64,000 bases of DNA from Xanthomonas hortorum pv. pelargonii. GTDB lineage: Bacteria; Pseudomonadota; Gammaproteobacteria; Xanthomonadales; Xanthomonadaceae. Below are positions 44,383 through 52,461 of the stretch, piece after piece. Numbering within the stretch: position 1 is the stretch's first letter; every line of letters begins with the position of its first letter. Below the pieces are notes generated by a model that saw nothing but the letters and a program-made list of their open reading frames with translations, did no database searches and was not told the DNA's origin. The stretch covers positions 2,790,001 to 2,854,000 of the forward strand of contig NZ_CP098604.1 of assembly GCF_024499015.1 (NCBI RefSeq). Reading direction: 5' to 3'. A program made the position numbers and the translations under genes.

Positions 44383-45635
44383 GCATGCGGCTCCGCATGC
44401 CAGGCCGCCAGCGCGGCTTCCACCGCCAACCCTGGCGTGCAGACGTAGCCTTCGGCGCGCAGCACCGCTTCCAGCGCGGCCAAGGTGATCAACACCTTGT
44501 GCTTCATCGCGTTGTAGCCCATCGCGCCGATGCGCCAGATCCTGCCCTGCAACGGACCGAATGCGGTGCCGATCTCGATCTCGAAATCCTCGCGCATGCG
44601 TCGCCGCACCGCATCGCTGTCGATGCCTGGCGGAATCACCACGCCGGTGACATTGGTCATGCGGTGCGCATCGTCGCCGAACACCTCCAGCCCCAATGCA
44701 CGGATGCCGGCACTCACCGCGCGCCCGGCCGCAGCATGGCGGGCGAAGCGTGCATCTAATCCTTCCTGCAGGGCCACGCGCGCACATTCGCGTGCGCCGT
44801 AGAGCATGGTGGTGGCTTCGGTGTGGTGGTTGAGGCGTTTGTCGGACCAGTAATCCATGATCATCGCCAGATCGAAATAATTCGAGGCGATGCGTGGCCC
44901 GCTGCCGTTGACGATGTCGTCGCGCACGATGCCGCGTTCGACATGGCGGCGCGCGAAGATCGCTTCGGCCGCCGCGCTGGACACGGTGATCGGTGCCGAG
45001 CCGGACGGCCCGCCCAGGCATTTCTGCAGGCCGCCGGTCACCACGTCCACGTCCCAGCGATCGCTGGCGATCTCCATCCCGCCGATGGTGGCGGTGGCAT
45101 CCACGTAACTCAGCGCACCAGCCGCCCGGCACAACGCACCGAGGCCATCGAGCGGCTGCGCCATCGTGGTGGAAGTGTCGCCGTGCACGGTGGCCACCAG
45201 CTTGGGTGACACGCGCTCGATCGCTTCGGCAATGGCGCTCAGCGGCACCACCTCGCCCCAGGGCGCATCCACTGTATGCACCTCGGCGCCGAGCCGGCCA
45301 AGGATTTCGGTGAGCAGCAGGCCGAAGCGGCCGAAGTTGATGACCAGCACGTGGTCACCCGGGGTGACCAGCGACACCAGCGCCGCTTCGATACCGGCGC
45401 GCGCAGTGCCATCGACCAGAAACGTCCAGCGATTCTCGGTGCCGAACAGCGGCCGGTACAGCGCCATCACCTCGTTCATGTAGGTGGTCATTTCCGGATC
45501 GAACTGGCCGAGCAGATCGGCCGCCATCGCCCGCAGCACGCGCGGATGCGCATTGACCGGGCCCGGGCCCATCAACAGCCGCTGCGGGGGATCGAGTTCG
45601 CCGAAGGTGTGCAGGTGACGCAGATCAGGTGACAA
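44379..45635 (-). CDS. pucG: (S)-ureidoglycine-glyoxylate aminotransferase (PucG-like)
   Basis: This encodes 418 residues. The best start is a TTG at 45635-45633 with GGGAG 6 nt upstream, inside the 3' end of the preceding gene; no ATG precedes LMGPGPVNAHPRVLRAM. It is a class V PLP aminotransferase with VDGTARAGIEAAL, the LSYVDATATIGGMEI aspartate and the PLP lysine in GGLQKCLGG. In purine operons PucG transfers the amino group of ureidoglycine to glyoxylate, yielding glycine and oxalurate, which fits hpxZ nearby. Confidence 0.88.
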   Translation of the reverse strand: MSPDLRHLHTFGELDPPQRLLMGPGPVNAHPRVLRAMAADLLGQFDPEMTTYMNEVMALYRPLFGTENRWTFLVDGTARAGIEAALVSLVTPGDHVLVINFGRFGLLLTEILGRLGAEVHTVDAPWGEVVPLSAIAEAIERVSPKLVATVHGDTSTTMAQPLDGLGALCRAAGALSYVDATATIGGMEIASDRWDVDVVTGGLQKCLGGPSGSAPITVSSAAAEAIFARRHVERGIVRDDIVNGSGPRIASNYFDLAMIMDYWSDKRLNHHTEATTMLYGARECARVALQEGLDARFARHAAAGRAVSAGIRALGLEVFGDDAHRMTNVTGVVIPPGIDSDAVRRRMREDFEIEIGTAFGPLQGRIWRIGAMGYNAMKHKVLITLAALEAVLRAEGYVCTPGLAVEAALAAWHAEPHA

Positions 45636-46899
45636 GGGGATCTCCCAGGTGTTCGATGAAGTGGCGCATGACCGCCAAGGCAACCTCGGCATCGGCCGGG
45701 GCGACGTGTTCGTCCGGATGATGGCTGATGCCGCCGGCGCAGCGCACGAACAGCATCGCGGTGGGGCACAGCGCGGCCATCACCATCGCATCGTGGCCGG
45801 CACCGGAGACCAGTTGGCGCGGCGCGATGCCTTGCGCGGCGACTGCGTGTTGCAGGCGCGCGATCAACGCCGGTGCGCAGGGGCTGGCGGCGAGTGTCTG
45901 CAACGGATCGATGGCGATGGCGATGCCGCGTTCTTTGCTGATCTGTGCGAGTGCGTGTTCGATCTGTAGCACGGCCGCATCGCGGCTGGCATCGTCGCCT
46001 GCGCGCACGTCCAGCGTGCAGTCCACCCGGCCCGGCACCACGTTGGTGGCGCCGGGCGCGACCTGCAGTTTGCCGACGGTGGCGACCAGATCGTCGCTGC
46101 CGGCGCGGGCGATGCGCTCGATCGCTAGGAGTGCGTTGGCCGCTGCGCTCAACGCGTCGCGGCGCAAGCCCATCGTGGTGGTGCCGGCATGGCCGGCGCG
46201 GCCGTCGAAGCGCAGGGCGAAGCGCCGTTGCGCGGCGATGGCGGTGACGATGCCGACCGGCAGGCCTTCGGCTTCCAGCACCGGGCCTTGTTCGATATGG
46301 GTTTCCAGATAGGCCAGCACGCTGCCCGGGGCGCGTGCGGCGTGGCCGATCGCTGCAATATCCAGGCCCCAGTTGGTCAGTGCGGCCGCCACCTCGACGC
46401 CGTCGGCATCGACCACGGCCAGTGTGGCCGGATCGAGTGTGCCTGCCACTGCGCGGCTGCAGAACATCGATGCCGGGAAACGCGAACCTTCTTCGTCGCC
46501 GAAGGCGATGACTTCGATCGCAAACGGTAGGCGCCGACCCTGTGCATGCAGCGCGGCCACGCATTCGATGCCGAGCATGATGCCGAGCGGGCCGTCGTAG
46601 CGGCCGGCATCGCGCACGCTGTCCAGATGGCTGCCGATCAGCAGCACCGGTGCATCTGCATGTGCGCCGTCGTAGCGGCCGATCAGATTGGCCGCTGCGT
46701 CCAGTCGCACCTGCATGCCGGCCTGGCGCATCCACTCGCTCACCTGCGCGGTGGCCGCGCGATGCGCCGGACTGAGCCAGGCGCGGAACAGGCCGCCGGG
46801 CGTGTCGCTGTACGGTGCGACGCCCAGTGCATCGCAGCGCGCTACCGCGCGTGCGCCGGAGCAATGGTCGGTTGCTGCGGTGATTGGAGCGCTCAGCAT
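45625..46899 (-). CDS. allC: Allantoate amidohydrolase (M20 family)
   Basis: This is a 424-residue dinuclear-metal hydrolase: GSHLDSVRDAGRYDGPLGI (metal His/Asp), FGDEEGSRFP (catalytic Glu), THIEQGPVLE, the dimerisation-domain RAGHAGTTTMGLRRD and the last metal His in GGISHHPDEH. It converts allantoate to ureidoglycine. First gene of the operon; its stop overlaps the pucG start region. The HpxK and N-carbamoyl-L-amino-acid hydrolases are close relatives, but context favours allantoate. Confidence 0.88.
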   Translation of the reverse strand: MLSAPITAATDHCSGARAVARCDALGVAPYSDTPGGLFRAWLSPAHRAATAQVSEWMRQAGMQVRLDAAANLIGRYDGAHADAPVLLIGSHLDSVRDAGRYDGPLGIMLGIECVAALHAQGRRLPFAIEVIAFGDEEGSRFPASMFCSRAVAGTLDPATLAVVDADGVEVAAALTNWGLDIAAIGHAARAPGSVLAYLETHIEQGPVLEAEGLPVGIVTAIAAQRRFALRFDGRAGHAGTTTMGLRRDALSAAANALLAIERIARAGSDDLVATVGKLQVAPGATNVVPGRVDCTLDVRAGDDASRDAAVLQIEHALAQISKERGIAIAIDPLQTLAASPCAPALIARLQHAVAAQGIAPRQLVSGAGHDAMVMAALCPTAMLFVRCAGGISHHPDEHVAPADAEVALAVMRHFIEHLGDPLVT

Positions 46900-47078
46900 G
46901 TTGCGCCGTGCAGGTACTTTGTTTCATAGGCGCTGCGCGGACCGCAAGGCGAAAGATGCTGACGCATGGAACCTCCGCAGGCGGCGTGGAAAAGGGGCGC
47001 GCCGACAGTTGGTCGCCCTTGCAGCGATGGCGACAGGAGCGTGCACGGCAGTCGGCAGCCGTCCAATCGACTATACGA

Positions 47079-47108
47079 ACCGCCCCCGTCACCCCAAAGC
47101 GGTTTTTT
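47079..47108 (+). terminator. Possible hairpin-plus-T-tract in the region upstream of the urate operon
   Basis: AACCGC and GCGGTT bracket a 15-nt loop and run into TTTTT. The stem is short. It lies in the 770-bp stretch 46900-47669, which holds no gene, only this and palindromic repeats. Confidence 0.3.
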
Positions 47109-47159
47109 TAGGGTCAGGCGTTGCAAAAAATGCGACGGGCGGTGGCGGCTGCGTTTTTT

Positions 47160-47325
47160 CCTTCTCCCATCGGGAGAAGGTGCCCCGAAGGGGCTGATGA
47201 GGGTACGGCAGCGTCGAGAATGCTAGGCGGCCGTACCCTCACCCCAACCCCTCTCCCGCAGGAGAGGGGCTTTGGTATCACCTCTCCTGACGGAAGAAGG
47301 TAGCCGCAGGGGCGGATGAGGGTGC
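47160..47325. repeat. Composite palindromic intergenic repeat (copy 2) with a degenerate half-copy
   Basis: 47160-47272 repeats the layout of 34312-34445 (CTTCTCCCATCGGGAGAAG, GCCCCGAAGGGGC, GATGAGGGTACGG and the mirrored right end). 47279-47325 is a decayed left half (CCTCTCCTGACGG, GCGGATGAGGGTGCG). Confidence 0.85.
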
Positions 47326-47490
47326 GCCGCAGAGAGCTGTCAGTCCTCTCAATGACAAACGCGTCGCCACGCGCCTTCAGAAGTGAATCACCGACTGCTT
47401 CGTTCCGCGCCCTGGCCTGCGCTGGGGCGCGGGCGCAACATGCACGCACGCCAGTGGCGCGCAAGCCGTGCCTTGGCGCCCCGCAGGATC

Positions 47491-47602
47491 CTTCTCCCAT
47501 CGCGAGAAGGTGTCGCAGGGCGGATGAGGGTACGGCCGCATCGAGACTACTGAGCAGCCGTACCCGCACCCCAACCCCTCTGCCGAAAAAAGGAGAGAGG
47601 CA
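47491..47602. repeat. Composite palindromic intergenic repeat (copy 3, degenerate)
   Basis: This has CTTCTCCCATCGCGAGAAGG, GATGAGGGTACGG, then CCGTACCCGCACCCCAACCC and a disrupted right arm with an A-run. It lies 68 bp before the LysR gene. Confidence 0.8.
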
Positions 47603-47669
47603 GAAGCGCCGGCGCCTCGCATCCGAACGGCTGCTACAGTCGCCTACATTCCATGAATCGGATTCACCA

Positions 47670-48563
47670 ATGGCCCGCGACAGTTTCAAGGACCTGCTGG
47701 CGCTGATCGCCATCGTTCGCGAGGCCAGCTTCACGCGTGCTGCAGCCAAGTTGGGTGTCTCGCAATCGGCGCTGAGTCACACCATTCGTGGGCTGGAAGC
47801 CAGCCTCGGGCTGCGTTTACTGACCCGCACCACGCGCAGCGTGGCGCCGACCGAAGCCGGCGAGCGCCTGATCCAGACGGTGGCGCCGCGCTTTGCAGAA
47901 ATCGAAGAGGCGCTGTCTGCACTGAGCGAAATGCGCGACACGCCCGCAGGCACGGTGCGCATCACAGCCACCGACTACGCCGCGCGCGCGATCCTGTGGC
48001 CCAAGTTGTCCAAGCTGCTGCGTCAATACCCGGACATCAAGGTCGAGATCGTGGTCGACAACGGTCTGACCGACATCGTGGCCGACCGCTACGACCTGGG
48101 CGTGCGCCTGGGCGATCAGGTGGAAAAAGACATGATCGCCGCGCGCATCGCGCCGGACATGCGCATGGCCATCGTCGCTGCGCCGTCCTATCTCGCGCGC
48201 CGGCCCATTCCCAAGACGCCGCAGGATCTCACCGCGCACAGCTGCATCAATCTGCGCATGAAAACCGCCGGCGGCATCTACGCCTGGGAACTGGAAAAAG
48301 ACGGCCGCGAGGTCATTGTGCGCGTCGATGGCCAACTGACCTTCAACGGCACCTACGAAGCATTGGACGCGGCGGTGGATGGCTTCGGCATTGCGTTCGT
48401 GCAGGAAGATCTGGCGCGCCCGCATCTCAAGGCCGGGCGCCTGCGCTGGGTGATGAAGGATTGGTCGCCGACCTGGCCGGGCTTGCACGCGTTCTATCCC
48501 AGTCGCCGGCATTCCTCGCCGGCGTTCAACCTGGTGGTCGATGCGTTGCGCTACAAAGGCTGA
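47670..48563 (+). CDS. LysR-family transcriptional regulator
   Basis: This encodes 297 residues from the ATG at 47670. The open frame extends upstream through the repeat, so earlier starts are rejected. The N-terminal winged helix (FKDLLALIAIVREASFTRAA, GVSQSALSHTIRGLEASLG, LLTRTTRSVAPTEAGERL) is complete, followed by a LysR substrate-binding domain. It could control the divergent urate operon or the downstream MFS gene. The 770-bp gap to the former makes the latter more likely. Confidence 0.87.
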   Translation: MARDSFKDLLALIAIVREASFTRAAAKLGVSQSALSHTIRGLEASLGLRLLTRTTRSVAPTEAGERLIQTVAPRFAEIEEALSALSEMRDTPAGTVRITATDYAARAILWPKLSKLLRQYPDIKVEIVVDNGLTDIVADRYDLGVRLGDQVEKDMIAARIAPDMRMAIVAAPSYLARRPIPKTPQDLTAHSCINLRMKTAGGIYAWELEKDGREVIVRVDGQLTFNGTYEALDAAVDGFGIAFVQEDLARPHLKAGRLRWVMKDWSPTWPGLHAFYPSRRHSSPAFNLVVDALRYKG

Positions 48564-48882
48564 TGGATGCGCTCCTTGGACTTGCGTTTAACGCAAACGG
48601 GCCGTTGATGAGCGGGCTTCATAAGCCCGTGCGGATCAGCCATCTTTATCGCCGCCCACTGCCTGCGTAAGCTGCAGCACATCCAGACACGCGCACGCCC
48701 GAGCCGCAGCATCCGTTGCTTCATTGCGCCCGTCGTACGTCGCTGCAGTGGCATGTCGATGCGTCGCATCGCTGTCTGCAGCGCATCCCTCTTGAACGCC
48801 AGGTTCGCTCTCGAGCGGCGCTACATCGCGCGCTTGCGGCGTGGCGTTCTTACCGCATCCACTCTTCGCGCAAGGCCCCCAC
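48564..48882. other. 319-bp intergenic stretch
   Basis: No gene is supported. A small hairpin CGGGCTT-CAT-AAGCCCG at 48613-48629, about 50 bp after the LysR stop, lacks a T-tract. The remainder shows no recognised motif and probably contains the MFS promoter. Confidence 0.4.
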
Positions 48883-50082
48883 ATGCCAGCCAGTTCGCTC
48901 GCCACAGACACACCATCCCGTGCCGCACCCGCAGCAACACGCCAGACCTGGAGCGCGGTCGGCTCGATGTCGCTGTGCGTTGCGTTGTTGATCGCCTCCG
49001 AGTTCATGCCGGTGAGCCTGCTCACGCCGATCGCTGCGGATCTGCATGCAAGCGCGGGCATGGCCGGCCAGGCGATTTCGATTTCCGGCCTGTTTGCGGT
49101 GATCGCCAGCTTGTTGATCGCGCCGCTGTCGTCGCGCTTCAATCGACGCCATGTGCTGATCGCATTGACCGCCACGATGCTGGTGTCATTGTTGTTGATC
49201 GCCAACGCGCACAGCTTCGGCATGTTGATGGCCGCGCGTGCACTGCTCGGCGTCGTCATCGGTGGGTTCTGGGCGTTGTCCACCGCCACGGTGATGCGCA
49301 TCATGCCCGAGCCCGCGGTGCCAAAGGCCTTGGGCATTATCTTTATCGGTAACGCGGTGGCTGCGGCATTCGCCGCGCCGTTGGGCAGCTATCTGGGCGC
49401 CAGCATCGGCTGGCGTGGGGTGTTCTGGGGCATGTTGCCGTTGGTTGCGCTCACCATCGTCTGGCAATGGCGCAGCCTGCCGTCGATGCCCGCGCAAGGC
49501 GCCACCTCGCTGAGCGGCATTGTCACCTTGTTGAAGCGTCGTTATGTTGCGCGCGCCATGCTGGCGGTGATGCTCGGCTTTGCCGGTGCGTTCTCTGCGT
49601 TCACCTATTTCCGACCGTTTCTGGAAACCATTGCGCGGGTCGACGTCTCGCAACTGTCGTTGTTGCTGCTTGGCCTGGGTTTGGCCGGGTTCGTCGGGAC
49701 CTATGCCGCCACCGCGCTGGTGCCCAAGCGCTTGTTCACCCTGCTCACGGTGCTGCCGGTCGCGCTGGGCGTGGCGACCATGTGCATGCTGCTCGCCGGC
49801 CATGTGGTGTGGGCTGTGGCAATTGCGATGATCGCCTGGGGCACGCTCAATTCGGCGATGCCGGTGGCGTGGTCCACCTGGCTGAGCCGCTGCATCAAGG
49901 ATGCGCCGGAAAGTGGTGGCGGCTTGATGGTTGCCGCGATCCAGCTCTCCATCATGCTGGGCGGCGCCGCAGGCGGTGTCCTGCTGGATCATGTCTCCAT
50001 TGGTGCCACGTTCGTGGGTGCAAGCGTGTTGCTGCTGGCGTCGTCCTTGGTGGCAGGGCGGGGCGATCGTTTGCAGCCATGA
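48883..50082 (+). CDS. MFS transporter (DHA1/sugar-efflux-like)
   Basis: This encodes 399 residues from the ATG at 48883, with twelve hydrophobic segments. The cytoplasmic loop between helices 2 and 3 reads APLSSRFNRRHVLIA, close to the MFS GxxxDRxGRR motif, and FIGNAVAAAFAAPLGSYLG follows in the first half. The SEFMPVSLLTPIAADL start is typical of SetA/YdhP/AraJ-like drug or sugar exporters. The substrate is unknown. It is downstream of a LysR gene in the same direction. Confidence 0.87.
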   Translation: MPASSLATDTPSRAAPAATRQTWSAVGSMSLCVALLIASEFMPVSLLTPIAADLHASAGMAGQAISISGLFAVIASLLIAPLSSRFNRRHVLIALTATMLVSLLLIANAHSFGMLMAARALLGVVIGGFWALSTATVMRIMPEPAVPKALGIIFIGNAVAAAFAAPLGSYLGASIGWRGVFWGMLPLVALTIVWQWRSLPSMPAQGATSLSGIVTLLKRRYVARAMLAVMLGFAGAFSAFTYFRPFLETIARVDVSQLSLLLLGLGLAGFVGTYAATALVPKRLFTLLTVLPVALGVATMCMLLAGHVVWAVAIAMIAWGTLNSAMPVAWSTWLSRCIKDAPESGGGLMVAAIQLSIMLGGAAGGVLLDHVSIGATFVGASVLLLASSLVAGRGDRLQP

Positions 50083-50175
50083 GTGCTGGTGATTGCACGA
50101 TGCAGCGTTCATCGCATGGAAGGCAGCTCGCGCCAGGCTATGCCGCCAGAACCAGGGTTCGATCAAGTCATCAGC

Positions 50176-51084
50176 TCAAACGCCGATGTAAAAACCCAGA
50201 TCCTGCCGCAGGGCATCCACGCAATAATCGACAAACGTGCGCACCTTGGAGGAGCCCCGGCGTCCTTCCACGTAGACCACGTGCACCGGCTCTGGTGCGA
50301 TCTCGAACGCGTCGAGGATGCACGTGAGCTTGCCGCTCTGCAGGTGTTCGCGGATCTGGTAAGACGGCACCTGCGTCAGTCCCCAGCCGTGCATTGCGGC
50401 GATGATGGCGGCGTTGAACGAGGTCACATTGAGGCGTGAGGCGACCTCTACCAGATGCTCGCTGCCATCGATGCGGAACGGCCATTTGGGTGGACGCTCG
50501 GAAGATGCGGTGGAGATGGTGGCGTGCTGCAACAAATCGTCCGGCCGCTGCGCAGTGCCGTGCTCTGCCAGATAGCCGGGCGAGGCGCAGACCATGCGAC
50601 GCACGCTGCCGACCGGGATGGCGGTCAGCGACGAGTCGGGCAGTACGCCGATGCGTACCGCCACATCGATGCCTTCGTCCAGTAGCGGCAGCACGCGGTC
50701 GACCAGCACCGCGCGCGCAGTCATCGATGGGTATTGACTCAGAAAGCGCGTCAATACCGGTGTGACATGCAATGCGCCGAACATCTGCGGCGCGGTCACT
50801 GTCAGCAAGCCGCTGGGAAGTGCATGCAACCCGGCCGCTCTATTTTCGATGTCGTCCAAATCGGCAAGCAGGCGCCGGCAGTCGATGGCGTACTGCTGCC
50901 CGGCTTCGGTGAGCCGCATGTTGCGTGTGGTGCGCACGACCAGCAGCACGCCCAGGCGGTTTTCCAGTTGCGCGATGGTGCGGGTGACCGTTGCGGTGGA
51001 AATGCCAAGACGCCGCGCAACGCCGGCAAAGCTTGTTTGCTCTGCAAGCGCGGCAAACAGTGTCATTTCCTGGATGCGGTCCAC
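50176..51084 (-). CDS. LysR-family transcriptional regulator
   Basis: This is a 302-residue protein: HTH region MTLFAALAEQTSFAGVARRL, GISTATVTRTIAQLENRLGV, VRTTRNMRLTEAGQQY, then a substrate-binding domain (VTAPQMFGALHVTPVLTRFL, IDVAVRIGVLPDSSL). The sequence is of the DsdC/AaeR-like single-substrate type. It faces the exported hydrolase gene across 204 bp and is its likely regulator. Confidence 0.88.
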   Translation of the reverse strand: MDRIQEMTLFAALAEQTSFAGVARRLGISTATVTRTIAQLENRLGVLLVVRTTRNMRLTEAGQQYAIDCRRLLADLDDIENRAAGLHALPSGLLTVTAPQMFGALHVTPVLTRFLSQYPSMTARAVLVDRVLPLLDEGIDVAVRIGVLPDSSLTAIPVGSVRRMVCASPGYLAEHGTAQRPDDLLQHATISTASSERPPKWPFRIDGSEHLVEVASRLNVTSFNAAIIAAMHGWGLTQVPSYQIREHLQSGKLTCILDAFEIAPEPVHVVYVEGRRGSSKVRTFVDYCVDALRQDLGFYIGV

Positions 51085-51288
51085 GTGCGTTCCAAGGTCG
51101 GAGGTGGCGGCAGGGTAGCAGCCTGCAGACGCGCGCTACGCGACCCACACAATGACTGGCGATCGCATGCACTGCGCACCTGCGCCCAGCATTGCAGCAA
51201 CGGCAATGGTGAATTGACACTCTCGGCGGTTCTCGACACCTGCCTGCGCACCTAGCATGGCCGCCACGTCAGCGATCTGGGAATTTCC

Positions 51289-52347
51289 ATGGCGCATACC
51301 GATGCGCTCATCGCAGCCACTACCGACAACGCCACAACAGGGATCAGCCGCCGCACCCTGCTGCTGGCATCGTGCATAGGCACCGCGTACGCACTTGGCG
51401 CCGGCGCGCTCGGCGCTGCCGAACGTTCCAATACAACAATTGCAACCAAAGAGACCGCCATGCCGATCGACGACACATCCCGCGTCAGCTTCCACACCCA
51501 ACAGGTCGGCGATGTCGAGGTGTTCTACCGCGAGGCCGGGCGTCAAGATGCGCCGGTGTTGTTGCTGCTGCACGGGTTCCCCAGTGCCAGCCATATGTTC
51601 CGCGATCTGATGCCGCTGCTGGCAGATCGATACCGCCTGATCGCGCCGGATTTACCCGGTTTCGGCAATACCAAGGCACCGCCGCGCGGGCAGTTCGATT
51701 ACACGTTCGAGAACCTTTACAAAGTGATCGAAAGCTTCACCGAGGCGTTGGGACTCGCCAGCTACAGCATGTATGTGTTCGATTACGGTGCGCCGGTCGG
51801 TTTTCGATTGGCTGCGGCAAACCCGCACAAAGTGAGCGCCATCATCAGCCAGAACGGTAATGCGTATCTGGAAGGTTTCAGCGACCAATGGGGCCAATGG
51901 CAGACATATTGGCGCGAGCCAACCGCAGCCAATCGCCAGGCTTGCCGCGGGTCGCTGTCGCCGCAAACCATCCGTGACTGGCAGTACGGCACCGGTGCCG
52001 ACCCGAGCAAGCTGTCGCCCGATGGCTACACGCTGGACATCGCCTACATGGCGCGCCCGGGTGCCGAAGAGATCCAGCTCGATCTGATCCTGGACTACCG
52101 CAGCAACGTGGCCGCCTATCCGCGATTCCACGCGTATTTCCGCAAGCATCAGCCACCGTTGCTGGCGGTGTGGGGCAAGCACGATCCAGCCTTCATTCCG
52201 CCGGGCGCGCAGGCGTATCGCAAGGATCTGCCGAAGGCCGACGTGCATCTGCTGGATGCTGGCCACTTCGCGCTGGAAACGCATGCGCCGGAGATTGCGC
52301 GCTACATCGGCGAGTTCCTGTCGCGCACGTTCAAGGCATCGGCGTAA
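51289..52347 (+). CDS. Tat-exported alpha/beta hydrolase (epoxide hydrolase/haloalkane dehalogenase type)
   Basis: This is a 352-residue protein. The N-terminus has a twin-arginine motif (ISRRTLLLASCIG), so it is probably folded and cofactor-free but exported by Tat. Core: LLLHGFPSASHMFRDLMPLL (oxyanion), nucleophile elbow MYVFDYGAPVGFR in which Asp replaces Ser, as in epoxide hydrolases and dehalogenases, acid in AVWGKHDPAFIPPGA, and base His in DAGHFALETH. The substrate is unknown. A LysR gene diverges from it. Confidence 0.85.
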   Translation: MAHTDALIAATTDNATTGISRRTLLLASCIGTAYALGAGALGAAERSNTTIATKETAMPIDDTSRVSFHTQQVGDVEVFYREAGRQDAPVLLLLHGFPSASHMFRDLMPLLADRYRLIAPDLPGFGNTKAPPRGQFDYTFENLYKVIESFTEALGLASYSMYVFDYGAPVGFRLAAANPHKVSAIISQNGNAYLEGFSDQWGQWQTYWREPTAANRQACRGSLSPQTIRDWQYGTGADPSKLSPDGYTLDIAYMARPGAEEIQLDLILDYRSNVAAYPRFHAYFRKHQPPLLAVWGKHDPAFIPPGAQAYRKDLPKADVHLLDAGHFALETHAPEIARYIGEFLSRTFKASA

Positions 52348-52461
52348 CTGCGTCGTTTGCACGCGTCCTGCGGACGCAGCGACAGGGCTGCGTTCGCGCG
52401 CATATGAGCCGTTGTGTCGGCGTGCTAGGTTGCTGTGATCATTCCCCGGAGAACTACCGAG

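Noticed and set aside
48613-48629. Rho-independent terminator after the LysR gene
   Set aside because: The hairpin is only 7 bp with no T-tract.
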